Part shown: piece after piece, positions 52,001 to 61,383 of the stretch
Layout of the letters: the number at the start of each line of letters is the position of its first letter
Position numbering within the stretch: the first letter of the stretch is position 1
Source: Arcicella aquatica
Lineage (GTDB): Bacteria; Bacteroidota; Bacteroidia; Cytophagales; Spirosomataceae
NCBI RefSeq assembly: GCF_034928825.1
Contig: NZ_JAYFUL010000030.1
Location: 1 to 64,000 of the forward strand
DNA length: 64,000 nucleotides
Reading direction: 5' to 3'
Translations under genes and position numbers: made by a program
Notes under the pieces: model-generated
The model's input: only the letters and a program-made list of their open reading frames with translations
Told to the model about the DNA's origin: nothing
The model's database searches: none

Positions 52001-54511
52001 TTATTTTACTTGATAAGTATTTTTAGCGATACCAATGCCTCCACTAAATGCTGTTCCCTCTACTACAATGTTGATACTTGTTTTTGCATCTGTGTTCCAG
52101 TAGGTTAAGGTAGCTTTCCCCGTTGAATCTGTTTGAACATTAGGAGCCCAATGGAGTGTAGAGCGAAAATCAGGACGAACATTTTCTGGTTTATCCACAT
52201 CATATTTAGGAGCATAAAATTCGCGAGCTACATGATATCCAAAACGCTTTTGAAGAGCAACGCCCAAGGCAGGGTCTTTTGAATAATCGTAGTTTGCTCC
52301 ACCTCTTTTAGTCAAAATTGAAATTACGCCATTACTAGCTCGTGAACCAAAAATAGCGGCATCTGCCCCTTTTAATATATCAATTTCATCAACGTCACAA
52401 GGATTTATACCCGTAAGAATATCAACGGATGTTGCCATACCATCTAATACAACCAGTGGGTCAGTGCTTCCGTTAATGGTACCTATCCCTCTGATGATTA
52501 CTTTATAGCCACCACTTCCATCAGGCGAAATTTGTACCCCTGGTACTCTACCTTGTAGCATTTGTAATACGTTGGTAGCACCAGCACATAAAATATTATC
52601 CACTTTTATCGTATTACTAGCCCTACCATAAATTTTACGAGAATCTGGAGGGGTCTCTTTTTTAGCTCTCACCACTACCTCATCCAGCATCTGAACTTTG
52701 TTAAGCTTTAATTTTTTCTCTAGTTCAATAGCATCCTTCGCTTTTTTCAAGAAATCAGCAAGTTCTTTGGCATCAAATTCTATAGGATTAAAAGGGGTTC
52801 TTATAATCTGTACTTTGGGCGCACTTTGTTGTGGGTCAATAGATACCTGAAGGTTCTTACTTCCTTTATCTTTCATGCCTTGTATAAAAACTTGGGTGCT
52901 ATCATTAAAATCAATGCCATAAAAAGCATAGTTTCCTAAAGAATCTGCACTACTCATTAAAATCTGAGGATTTTCATTTTGCGTTTTCAACATCAATGTC
53001 AGGCTTACATTATTCGCAGGTTTACCATTTGGGCGTAATGCTTTTCCTGTTATACTCAATCCTGTTTCTAAAATATGCTGAAAGCTAGGTTTTTTATTGT
53101 CAATAATATCTTTCCAAACAAATCGTCTCCAGCCCTGCGTTAGCATTAATATATCTAAATGTCTAGCCGCATTTTCATTATTAGATTCAAAATAATAGGC
53201 AGGTTGCTCTATATTACCTTTTAAACTTGCATAGTATTCGCCTGTTTTTTTCTCAGCAATATCTGAAGTCAATAATAAATAAGTTAATAAATTACCTTGA
53301 AAAGCATCAGGAATTACTTGCCCAGCATCAGTTACGGCCACAGAAAAATCACCTTTTAAGGGTTTCCCTGCTTTATCTGTTGCTTCCAGATTCAGCGTTA
53401 CTTTTTCTCTGTTTTTATAGACAGCCTTATCAGTGCTAACTTTTAAATTTATCTGTTTGTCTTGCTGTACAAAAACGAGACGTTCGCATCTTGGTTCGCC
53501 TTTTGAATCAAACATCGTAATTTGTATGATACCATCGTCAGGAATTTTATCTTTAGGAATACTTACGCCAAAAGATTTTAGTTTTTCTGAACCCTTTGCT
53601 ACAAAACAAATTTGTCCTCTTTGTTGTGCAATAATGACAATATCCTTGGCTTTATCGGCAGGAATGGGTGTACTATTAGAAATGAAAACTTTTATCTTTT
53701 CTTTGTTCGATACATTATCAATCGCCATTGTATAGCCTTGCTGATAGGCGGTAGGTAAAACAAAAGACTTTAATGTACCATCTTTTTGTTTGACGTATGC
53801 TGTATAGGTTTCTAAATTTTCTGGCGTAAAGTTGAAATAACCCATTCCTAAATGTTCAGAATTGAAGGCAGCAGCGGTATCTTTAGTACTACTCAATACA
53901 AACCCTTCGTGTTCCACTCCTTTACCTGCAATATTTACAGCTTTGAAACCTACTCTCGTTTGAAGACCCACTACTAAATTTCCACCTTCTGGAAAAAATT
54001 GCAAATCAGCAACTTCTTGTAATTTGTTTCCTGCGGTTTCGGTGAGTTTATTTTTTGAAGCACCTTCCCAAATTTTTATTTCTTGTCTGAAAAAAAACTC
54101 TTCTGAGAAATTTCTCATATAATTGGTATAAGCCCTGATTTGATAACTCCCTTCTGCTAAAGAATCAGGAATGAGAATATCACCAAAGGTTGAACCATCA
54201 GATTTTAAAGTGCGTTGTGCAATAATTTTACCTTTTGATTCATCTATTAAATCAACGTATAGTACTCTGCTGACAGAATCTATTCTATGATAAGTAGCAT
54301 CAAACAAATAGCCTTTGAACCAAATAGTTTCACCTGCTAGATAATAAGGTTTATCGAGCTGTAAATAAACTTTTTCTTGTGGGTTTTCATGATGGAATTT
54401 ATCGAATTTGGCGACTAATTTTTCAATAAAATCGTCTCCATCTTCCATAAAAGTAAAGGCAGAGGTGATAAAGAGGGTGATAGATAAAAAAGTAAATAGC
54501 TTTCGATTCAT
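52001..54511 (-). CDS. Secreted MG2-type protein with orphan TonB plug domain
   Basis: The 836-residue protein has a signal peptide (to about residue 20). An N-terminal macroglobulin MG2-like domain follows ('EKVYLQLDKPYYLAGETIWFKGYLFDA', 'LAEGSYQIRAYTNYMRNF'). Further Ig/MG-like repeats occur ('KVSTDKAVYKNREKVTLNLEATDKAGKPLKGDFSVAVTDA', about 360-400), then a carboxypeptidase-regulatory-like segment, and at about 630-740 a TonB receptor plug ('MLQGRVPGVQISPDGSGGYKVIIRG', 'DEIDILKGADAAIFGSRASNGVISI'). After the plug only about 95 residues remain, ending in a further beta domain, so there is no barrel. It may cap or partner a separate receptor, but the role is unknown. Confidence 0.8.
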   Translation of the reverse strand: MNRKLFTFLSITLFITSAFTFMEDGDDFIEKLVAKFDKFHHENPQEKVYLQLDKPYYLAGETIWFKGYLFDATYHRIDSVSRVLYVDLIDESKGKIIAQRTLKSDGSTFGDILIPDSLAEGSYQIRAYTNYMRNFSEEFFFRQEIKIWEGASKNKLTETAGNKLQEVADLQFFPEGGNLVVGLQTRVGFKAVNIAGKGVEHEGFVLSSTKDTAAAFNSEHLGMGYFNFTPENLETYTAYVKQKDGTLKSFVLPTAYQQGYTMAIDNVSNKEKIKVFISNSTPIPADKAKDIVIIAQQRGQICFVAKGSEKLKSFGVSIPKDKIPDDGIIQITMFDSKGEPRCERLVFVQQDKQINLKVSTDKAVYKNREKVTLNLEATDKAGKPLKGDFSVAVTDAGQVIPDAFQGNLLTYLLLTSDIAEKKTGEYYASLKGNIEQPAYYFESNNENAARHLDILMLTQGWRRFVWKDIIDNKKPSFQHILETGLSITGKALRPNGKPANNVSLTLMLKTQNENPQILMSSADSLGNYAFYGIDFNDSTQVFIQGMKDKGSKNLQVSIDPQQSAPKVQIIRTPFNPIEFDAKELADFLKKAKDAIELEKKLKLNKVQMLDEVVVRAKKETPPDSRKIYGRASNTIKVDNILCAGATNVLQMLQGRVPGVQISPDGSGGYKVIIRGIGTINGSTDPLVVLDGMATSVDILTGINPCDVDEIDILKGADAAIFGSRASNGVISILTKRGGANYDYSKDPALGVALQKRFGYHVAREFYAPKYDVDKPENVRPDFRSTLHWAPNVQTDSTGKATLTYWNTDAKTSINIVVEGTAFSGGIGIAKNTYQVK

Positions 54512-54619
54512 ACGTTTAGGTGGGTTTTGTTTGTAATATATTTTAAACGATTCAAATATCTTAGTTGGTGTTTACAAACACAATTATTTTGTGATAGGTG
54601 GGGTTTAATGGGGTACAAA

Positions 54620-54661
54620 AAAAAGATGACCCCAATTAATCAAAACTGAGGTCATCTTTTT
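54620..54661. terminator. Terminator after accC
   Basis: The stem AAAAAGATGACC/GGTCATCTTTTT with an 18-base loop lies 19 bases after the minus-strand accC stop. Confidence 0.85.
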
Positions 54662-54679
54662 ATTTATATTCCTTTAACA

Positions 54680-56023
54680 CTACAGCGTTGTAAGGTCGAA
54701 ACCATCCATGAAGGCAGTAGTAAAGTTTCCAGATTTAAAACGTTCGTCATCCATTAATTTAATATGGAATGGAATAGTAGTTTTAATTCCTTCAATCACA
54801 AATTCTTGCAAAGCACGTTTCATACGAAGTAAAACTTCTTCACGGGTTTGTCCCGATACGATTACTTTCGCAATCATTGAATCGTAGTTTGGTGGAATAG
54901 TATAGCCAGAATACACGTGGCTGTCGATTCTCACACCACGACCACCTGGAAGGTGAAGGTTCGTGATTTTCCCTGGAGACGGACGGAAGCCGTTTTTAGG
55001 GTCTTCAGCATTAATACGGCATTCTAGAGCAAACAATTTAGGGAAATAGTTTTGCCCTGAAATAGGTTCGCCCGCAGCTACTTTTATTTGTTCTTTAATT
55101 AAGTCAAAATCAGTAACTTCTTCAGTAATCGGGTGTTCTACTTGGATACGCGTATTCATTTCCATGAAATAGAAATCTCCGTGTTTGTCAAGTAAAAATT
55201 CGATTGTACCAGCTCCTTCGTAACCGATAGCCGAAGCACCTTTTATGGCAGCTTCACCCATTTTAGCTCTTAGCTCGGGCGAAAGGGCAGGTGAAGGAGT
55301 TTCTTCACACAATTTTTGGTGACGACGTTGGATAGAGCAGTCACGTTCTGATAAGTGACAAACTGTACCGAATTGGTCTCCAACAATTTGAATTTCGATG
55401 TGGCGTGGCTCTTCTACATATTTCTCCATGTAAAGACCATCGTTTCCAAATGCTGCTGCTGATTCAGTTTTAGCATCTGTCCACAACTTATCAAATTCTT
55501 CTTCTTTGCGGATGATTCTCATACCACGACCACCACCACCAGCAGTTGCTTTGATGATAACTGGGTATTTGATGTCTTTCGCTAAAGCTTTTGCTTCTTC
55601 TACCGTATCAATTAATCCATCAGAACCAGGAATTACAGGAACCCCTGATTTTTTCATGGTGTCTTTAGCTGTTGCTTTATCACCCATCGAATTGATTTGA
55701 TCGGCGGTAGCCCCAATAAATTTGATACCATATTCAGCACAAATTCTTGAAAACTCAGCATTTTCAGATAAAAATCCATACCCTGGATGTATCGCATCTG
55801 CACCAGTAACTTCGGCAGCAGAAATAATAGCAGGAATATTTAAATAAGATTGACGACTTGGTGGTGGGCCTATACAAACGGCTTCATCAGCAAATTTTAC
55901 ATGAAGGCTCTCACGATCGGCAGTTGAATAAACAGCCACCGTTTTAATGCCCATTTCTTTACAAGTCCTGATGATGCGAAGAGCAATCTCACCTCGGTTG
56001 GCAATTAATATTTTTTTAAACAT
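54680..56023 (-). CDS. accC: Acetyl-CoA carboxylase, biotin carboxylase subunit
   Basis: The 447-residue ATP-grasp enzyme carboxylates biotin on AccB. Motifs: 'KILIANRGEIALRIIRTCKEMG', 'HPGYGFLSENAEFSRICAE', the Gly-rich ATP loop 'IIKATAGGGGRGMRI', 'ERDCSIQRRHQKLCEE' and 'MEMNTRIQVEHPITEEVTDFDLI'. It is the last gene of the lipid cluster, 78 bp after accB. The alternative of a propionyl- or pyruvate-carboxylase subunit is less likely given the adjacent accB and fabH. Confidence 0.96.
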   Translation of the reverse strand: MFKKILIANRGEIALRIIRTCKEMGIKTVAVYSTADRESLHVKFADEAVCIGPPPSRQSYLNIPAIISAAEVTGADAIHPGYGFLSENAEFSRICAEYGIKFIGATADQINSMGDKATAKDTMKKSGVPVIPGSDGLIDTVEEAKALAKDIKYPVIIKATAGGGGRGMRIIRKEEEFDKLWTDAKTESAAAFGNDGLYMEKYVEEPRHIEIQIVGDQFGTVCHLSERDCSIQRRHQKLCEETPSPALSPELRAKMGEAAIKGASAIGYEGAGTIEFLLDKHGDFYFMEMNTRIQVEHPITEEVTDFDLIKEQIKVAAGEPISGQNYFPKLFALECRINAEDPKNGFRPSPGKITNLHLPGGRGVRIDSHVYSGYTIPPNYDSMIAKVIVSGQTREEVLLRMKRALQEFVIEGIKTTIPFHIKLMDDERFKSGNFTTAFMDGFDLTTL

Positions 56024-56101
56024 GATTCAATTTGAGCATTTGAAAACTTGAGAATTTATAATTTGATAACTAAAGGTTTAGCAAATTATTCTATCTTCAA
56101 A

Positions 56102-56581
56102 TTAAGCCAGTTCTACAACAAATAATGGTTGGTCAAATTCAACAGGCGTTGCATTTTCAACCAAGATTTCAACTACTTTACCTGAAATTTCAGATTCAAT
56201 TTCGTTGAATAATTTCATTGCTTCAATGATACAAACAGTTTTACCCTTTGTAATTTCTTTACCAATTTCAACAAAAACTGGTGAATCTGGGCTAGCAGAA
56301 CGATAGAACGTTCCAATCATTGGTGATTTGATAGTAACTCTATTAGCATGAACTACTGGAGCTGCCGCTGGAGTAGCTGGTGCCGAAGGAGCTGCCGCTG
56401 ATGTTGCAGGAGCCACCGCTGGAGCAGCAACGGCCACTTGTGGAGCTGCTACTTGCTGAATCACTGGTGCTGCACCATAACGTTTAACAGATAATTTTAA
56501 CTCCGAAGTTTCAATGTTTACTTCATCAAGGGTTGATTGTGCAATAAAATCAAGGAGTTTCTGAATTTCTTTATTTTCCAT
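56102..56581 (-). CDS. accB: Acetyl-CoA carboxylase biotin carboxyl carrier protein
   Basis: The 159-residue protein has an N-terminal helix region, a long Ala/Pro/Val-rich linker (about residues 38-77) and a C-terminal biotinyl domain ('SPMIGTFYRSASPDSPVFVEIG', 'IIEAMKLFNEIESE'). The biotin-accepting lysine is K123. It starts 19 bp after efp and passes CO2 from AccC to the carboxyltransferase, whose genes are not in the window. Confidence 0.96.
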   Translation of the reverse strand: MENKEIQKLLDFIAQSTLDEVNIETSELKLSVKRYGAAPVIQQVAAPQVAVAAPAVAPATSAAAPSAPATPAAAPVVHANRVTIKSPMIGTFYRSASPDSPVFVEIGKEITKGKTVCIIEAMKLFNEIESEISGKVVEILVENATPVEFDQPLFVVELA

Positions 56582-56600
56582 GTTAGGACTGTTATAGGGA

Positions 56601-57164
56601 TTACTTTACTCTTTCAGCGTACTCGTATGTACGAGTATCGACTTTAATTTTTTCGTCTGTTTGGATGAATAATGGTACTATAATGGTTGCTCCAGTTTCT
56701 ACTGTAGCAGGTTTTTTGGGAGCATTGGCTGTATCTCCTTTGATGCCTGGTTCAGTATAAGTTACTGTCAACTCAACAAATGGAGGCATTTCGCAAGAAA
56801 TAGGCAATTCAGTTTCGGCGTTAATTAAAATCTCAACTTCTTGGCCTTCTTTCATCAAGTCGGCAGCTTCAACCATTTCTTTATTAAGGGTGATTTGTTC
56901 GAAAGTGATGTTATCCATGAAAGTAAAACCAAACTCTTCAGCATAAAGATATTGGAATACTCTACGTTCAACACGAACAGGGTAGATATTTACACCTGAG
57001 TTGAAGGTATTATCAATAACTTTTCCAGAAGTCAATGATTTCAATTTTGTTCTTACAAAAGCAGGTCCTTTACCTGGTTTCACGTGCAAGAATTCAATAA
57101 TTGAAAATAAATCATTATTGAATTTAATTACTAAACCGTTTTTGATGTCTGCAGTATTTGCCAT
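56601..57164 (-). CDS. efp: Translation elongation factor P
   Basis: The 187-residue three-domain protein relieves ribosome stalling at polyproline stretches. The tip loop that contacts the peptidyl-transferase centre reads 'HVKPGKGPAFVRTKLKSL', with K32 as the usual modifiable lysine. The later 'EPGIKGDTANAPKKPATVETGATIIVPLFI' and C-terminal 'DEKIKVDTRTYEYAERV' are typical. No epmA/epmB-like modification gene is adjacent. It is embedded in the fatty-acid gene cluster, upstream of accB, a common Bacteroidota arrangement. Confidence 0.97.
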   Translation of the reverse strand: MANTADIKNGLVIKFNNDLFSIIEFLHVKPGKGPAFVRTKLKSLTSGKVIDNTFNSGVNIYPVRVERRVFQYLYAEEFGFTFMDNITFEQITLNKEMVEAADLMKEGQEVEILINAETELPISCEMPPFVELTVTYTEPGIKGDTANAPKKPATVETGATIIVPLFIQTDEKIKVDTRTYEYAERVK

Positions 57165-57350
57165 TTTTTATAATTGATATTAAAATAATGATTATCAGTA
57201 CAGGTAATCATCTCAGCAATATCGCTATTATTATTTTAAATAAATTTTGTTACTATGAATAAAGTATCCGCAAAATTAATCTTTTATTGATAAATAGTGA
57301 AATAAATAAATACTAGAAATTTTGCAAGGAATATTGTTGTCAATTTAGGC

Positions 57351-58340
57351 TTAATATGCCCATTTTAGATAGATACTTCCCCAAGTAAATCCTCCGCCAA
57401 ATGCTGCTAGAATTAAATTATCTCCTTTTTTTAATTGAGATTCATAATCCCACAAACATAAAGGAATCGTAGCGGCTGTGGTATTACCATATTTTTGGAT
57501 AGTCAACATCACTTTGTCAGGGCCTATTCCCATACGGTTCGCCGTAGCATCAATAATTCTTTTGTTAGCTTGATGGGGTACTAAGAAAGCTACATCTTCA
57601 CCAGTAAGGTGATTACGTTCCATAATTTCAGCTGAAACATCGGCCATTCTAGTGACGGCAAATTTAAAAACCGCTGGTCCTTCTTGATGAATATAATGCT
57701 GACGTTGGTCAATTGTTTCGTGAGTAGGAGGGTAAGCACTTCCTCCAGCTTTTTGGATTAAGTGATTAGCACCCGAACCATCAGACTTCAAGATGAAATC
57801 TTGAATACCCAAGCCCTCTGTATTAGCTTCTAATAAAACAGCACCAGCGCCATCGCCAAATAGTACACAAGTAGTTCTGTCAGTATAATCAACAATTGAA
57901 GACATCTTATCTGCACCCACTACTACTACTTTCTTGTATCTACCAGCTTCAATAAACATAGCACCCGTAACAAGGGCGTTTAAAAAGCCAGAACAAGCAG
58001 CCGCTATGTCATAAGACCCAACATGAGGGATGCCTACTGCCTCACAAATAATATTGGCAGTAGCTGGGAAAAAATGATCAGGGGAGATAGTAGCACAAAT
58101 TAATAAATCAATTTCCTCTGGCTTAGTGTTTGTTTTGGCTAATAAACCCTTAACTGCCTCTATTGCCATTACAGATGTACCTTTTCCTTCTCCACGTAGA
58201 ATATGACGTGTTTTAATGCCCGTTCGGCTTACTATCCATTCATCAGTGGTATCAACAAATTTTGCAAGGTCAGCGTTGGTCAATATATCTTCGGGTACAT
58301 AACCTTGTACTCCGGTAATTGCTGCAGTGATTTTGGTCAT
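57351..58340 (-). CDS. fabH: Beta-ketoacyl-ACP synthase III
   Basis: The 329-residue thiolase-fold enzyme condenses acetyl-CoA (or a branched primer) with malonyl-ACP to start fatty-acid synthesis. The catalytic triad is seen as C116 ('DIAAACSGFL'), H256 ('VPHQANKRI') and N286 ('KYGNTTAATIP'). 'TDEWIVSRTGIKTRH' near the N-terminus is diagnostic. The gene is 85 bp after plsX in the order plsX-fabH, as in many bacteria. Confidence 0.96.
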   Translation of the reverse strand: MTKITAAITGVQGYVPEDILTNADLAKFVDTTDEWIVSRTGIKTRHILRGEGKGTSVMAIEAVKGLLAKTNTKPEEIDLLICATISPDHFFPATANIICEAVGIPHVGSYDIAAACSGFLNALVTGAMFIEAGRYKKVVVVGADKMSSIVDYTDRTTCVLFGDGAGAVLLEANTEGLGIQDFILKSDGSGANHLIQKAGGSAYPPTHETIDQRQHYIHQEGPAVFKFAVTRMADVSAEIMERNHLTGEDVAFLVPHQANKRIIDATANRMGIGPDKVMLTIQKYGNTTAATIPLCLWDYESQLKKGDNLILAAFGGGFTWGSIYLKWAY

Positions 58341-58425
58341 GGTTATATGGGAAATGCTCGAATAATAAAATATTAGAAAATCAACGTAGATTATCCAAAA
58401 TTTTTATTCGCTCATTCTTATTACT

Positions 58426-59364
58426 TTAAGCAAACGCTTTTTTTATTTTTTCAGTTAGCTTAGATTCAACGATGCGATGACAAAGATGAACCATATTTTT
58501 GGTGGCAAGTGCCGACGAAGAACCATGTGCTATAACAACGTTTCCGTTGACGCCAATAATCGGACTACCCCCAACGGCTTCATAATTTGTTTGGTCTATG
58601 AAGTCGTCTTTAATTCCTCTTTCAGACAAAATTCCGTATAGAGATTCTCCCATTTTCAAGAGAATATTACCTGTAAAACCATCTGTTACAATAACATCGG
58701 CTTTTGCCTTGAAAAAGTCTTTGCCTTCAATGTTACCAATGAAGTTTATTTTTCTTTCTTCTTGGAGTAACTTATAGGCTTGCTGAACGATAACCGAACC
58801 TTTTTCGGGTTCTTCACCGATGTTCATCAAAGCTACTCTGGGCGATTCAATTCCCATTGTTGCTTTGGCATAAATAGAACCTAAAAGGCCAAACTGTGCT
58901 AACATTTCAGGTTTAACATCAGCATTGGCACCAATATCAAGAATTACGGCCAAATTACCGTCTATCTGTGGTGCAAAACCAGCAATAGGAGGGCGTTGAA
59001 TACCTTCTATTGTTTTGATAGAAAACAACGAGCCTACCATCATGGCACCTGTGTTGCCCGCAGAAGCAAAGACATCAATTGCTCCTGTCTTTAAAAGTTT
59101 AAACCCAACTCCGATACTGGAATTGGGTTTAGACTGTAATGCTCTTACAGGATGTTCACCCATTTCTATTGTTTCATTTGCTTCCACAATTTCAATGTTA
59201 GAACCCGTAAAATTTTGGTTATCAATTATCTGCTGAATTGCTGCCGTCTGACCAATCAAAACGATGGTTACACCAGCAGGTAATTCTTGAGCTGCCAATA
59301 CTATTCCTTCAACGATAGCTTTTGGGGCGAAATCTCCACCCATTGCATCAATCCCTATCTTCAT
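58426..59364 (-). CDS. plsX: Phosphate acyltransferase PlsX
   Basis: The 312-residue enzyme makes acyl-phosphate from acyl-ACP for membrane phospholipid synthesis with PlsY. It shows 'IGIDAMGGDFAPKAIVEG', 'GEHPVRALQSKPNSSIGVG', 'ASAGNTGAMM', 'ILDIGANADVKPE' and 'VTDGFTGNILLKMGE', all typical. It follows rpmF by 173 bp and precedes fabH. Confidence 0.96.
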   Translation of the reverse strand: MKIGIDAMGGDFAPKAIVEGIVLAAQELPAGVTIVLIGQTAAIQQIIDNQNFTGSNIEIVEANETIEMGEHPVRALQSKPNSSIGVGFKLLKTGAIDVFASAGNTGAMMVGSLFSIKTIEGIQRPPIAGFAPQIDGNLAVILDIGANADVKPEMLAQFGLLGSIYAKATMGIESPRVALMNIGEEPEKGSVIVQQAYKLLQEERKINFIGNIEGKDFFKAKADVIVTDGFTGNILLKMGESLYGILSERGIKDDFIDQTNYEAVGGSPIIGVNGNVVIAHGSSSALATKNMVHLCHRIVESKLTEKIKKAFA

Positions 59365-59537
59365 TCAATTATTATTTGGTTATTCACTAACGGAATGACA
59401 AAAATAACATTTTATGAAGTGTGAAACAGCGTTTTTGTTTGAAAATAGTTTTGAAAACTGATAGTTTTTTGTCAATTCTTCGTTTGAATGTTGATATTCA
59501 GCACATTAAGAGATAGACAATTCCCAAAATCAATTAA

Positions 59538-59732
59538 TTATGCTTGAACAGCATAACCTTCTACAACCATTTTACCTTTGTAAAATAAATTTCCTTCAAA
59601 TACGTGAGCACGGTGGCGTAAGTGAATTTCTCCAGTTGTTGGATCTGTAGTGATTGTTTTTGGAGTTCCAAAATCGTGTGAACGTCTTTTATCTCTACGA
59701 GTTGTCGAGTGTCTGCGTTTAGGATGTGCCAT
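59538..59732 (-). CDS. rpmF: 50S ribosomal protein L32
   Basis: The 64-residue basic protein begins 'MAHPKRRHSTTRRDKRRSHD', the usual L32 start. It contains no cysteine, so it is the zinc-independent form. It lies 71 bp after the DUF177 gene, the standard neighbour of rpmF. Confidence 0.96.
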   Translation of the reverse strand: MAHPKRRHSTTRRDKRRSHDFGTPKTITTDPTTGEIHLRHRAHVFEGNLFYKGKMVVEGYAVQA

Positions 59733-59803
59733 TTGCTTATTTCTTTATTTTGTTATTCTTTATTTATCTAAAAACGTAATTTGCCAGTATGGTGGCTAAA
59801 TTA

Positions 59804-60436
59804 TTAATTATTATTCAATTTCTTTAAAATAGCCCAGCGTGGGTCTATTTCGGGTTCATCTTCGTTTGTTTTTTCTTCATCGTCGTCATCATCATCATCT
59901 GAATCTCCTGTTGAAGTAGAATAAACAATTTCTCCCTCGTCATCATCTTCCCACACTAAATCTTCAAAGTCTTCGTCTAAATCATCATCATCTAAACTTG
60001 ATAAAAATGTTTGTTCTTCAACTTGAAAACGGGGATGAAGCTTTTTCATTGGAATCTGCAAGCCAATGAATTCATAAATATCTTGAGCTACGTTGATATA
60101 CTGTGTATTTCTATCAATCAACATCAACTCATCTGTAATCTCTTCGGTGTGGTCAGAAAACTTTAAAATCATTTTCTGAGTAATATCCACAGGGAAATCG
60201 AAAGTATCCAAGCTACGGTCACAAGTGAGTTCTACAGAACCTACAATATGATACAATAATTGAATCATTACTTCCGATTTATCTAAAGTGACGGTAGCTT
60301 TGAAATTCCCTTTTTCGATTAAATCTTGCTCTAATGCCACAAAAAAGTCATCACCTCCCTCAAATTCATGCACATAATGCTTGTTTTCAAGGCGGAAGAT
60401 GTCAATCTTAAATGTATTTAATATGCTCTTATTCAC
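59804..60436 (-). CDS. DUF177 (YceD-like) protein
   Basis: The 210-residue acidic protein matches the DUF177 family that almost always precedes rpmF and is linked to 23S rRNA accumulation. Typical segments are 'VTLDKSEVMIQLLYHIVGSVELTCDRSLDTFDFPVD' (a single Cys, where other members have more), 'DRNTQYINVAQDIYEFIGLQIPMKKLHPRF', and an acidic C-terminus with a run of Asp/Glu. No upstream in-frame ATG is available, so it appears to use a GTG at 60436. It heads the rpmF-plsX-fabH-efp-accB-accC series. Confidence 0.88.
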   Translation of the reverse strand: MNKSILNTFKIDIFRLENKHYVHEFEGGDDFFVALEQDLIEKGNFKATVTLDKSEVMIQLLYHIVGSVELTCDRSLDTFDFPVDITQKMILKFSDHTEEITDELMLIDRNTQYINVAQDIYEFIGLQIPMKKLHPRFQVEEQTFLSSLDDDDLDEDFEDLVWEDDDEGEIVYSTSTGDSDDDDDDDEEKTNEDEPEIDPRWAILKKLNNN

Positions 60437-60551
60437 TTGGTTTCATCGAAAAGACTGCAAAATTAGGGACTATTTTTTACAATGACAAGTATTGAACAAA
60501 ATATTACCAGTACTTATTGCCAAATATCTTTTGGATAACGACCTTTGTTCT

Positions 60552-61208
60552 ATGAAACAGATTATAAAAAACAATCCTTTATATTTTGGCTTGTATATCG
60601 TAGTATGGCTTATAGGGCTTGTATGGGTGCTTAGTACCAATAAATTTGACCAAATGGTATTGATTAACCGATATAATGCTTTGTGGGCAGACTCATTTTT
60701 TATAATGGCTACACAATTGGGAGAAGGATGGTTTTTTGTGGCCATCATCCTAAGTTATTTATTTATTAGTTATGATAAAGCACTGATACTTACGGCTTCT
60801 CTGGGTTTAAGCTCTCTAGTTTCGTTTTTATTAAAACTTAGTTTTGATAACCTCCGTCCCATGGCTTTTTTTGCGGATAAGCATATAAAATGGTATTTTG
60901 TTGATGGCGTAAAAATTAATATTCACCTCAGTTTTCCTTCTGGGCATACCACTACTGCCTTTGCAGTTTTTACGTTGCTTACTATCTTTCTTATCAACAA
61001 AAAGTGGTCTGTGCTCTTTTTATTATTAGCTTGTTTGGCCGGCTATTCAAGATGTTATCTTTTCCAACATTTCCCTGAAGATGTTTTGGCGGGCTCTGTT
61101 GTTGGGACGGTTAGTAGTATGGTAGTGTATATACTGGTTAATAAAATGCTTGAGAATAATCCCAAAGACTGGCATAGAAGAAGACTGATTAACCATAAGA
61201 AACCCTGA
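60552..61208 (+). CDS. PAP2-family membrane phosphatase
   Basis: The protein of about 218 residues has six likely transmembrane helices and the PAP2 signature: 'KLSFDNLRPM' (motif 1-like, partly degenerate), 'HLSFPSGHTTTAFAVFT' (motif 2 with the catalytic His) and 'SRCYLFQHFPEDVLAGSVVG' (motif 3). It probably dephosphorylates a lipid phosphate such as phosphatidate, PG-phosphate or undecaprenyl-PP on the outer face of the inner membrane. I use the ATG at 60552; a TTG at 60492 gives 20 more residues. It is divergent from the DUF177 gene. Confidence 0.85.
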   Translation: MKQIIKNNPLYFGLYIVVWLIGLVWVLSTNKFDQMVLINRYNALWADSFFIMATQLGEGWFFVAIILSYLFISYDKALILTASLGLSSLVSFLLKLSFDNLRPMAFFADKHIKWYFVDGVKINIHLSFPSGHTTTAFAVFTLLTIFLINKKWSVLFLLLACLAGYSRCYLFQHFPEDVLAGSVVGTVSSMVVYILVNKMLENNPKDWHRRRLINHKKP

Positions 61209-61383
61209 TTTCTTAGGAGGAATTGAGTGATTTAGTGAATGAATGATTTAGTGATTAGCCTATTTAAACAGCAACCTCAAATAGCTCAAAATTACGCTGT
61301 TCTATTATGTCGTTTATAAATGTCTGATTAAAGATGTTGCATGGAAATGACAACTCAAAACTCATCACTCAAAATTCATCACT

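Noticed and set aside
54680..60436. A novel gene cluster around rpmF to accC
   Set aside because: The series of DUF177, L32, PlsX, FabH, EF-P, AccB and AccC is a well-known conserved arrangement with intact motifs.
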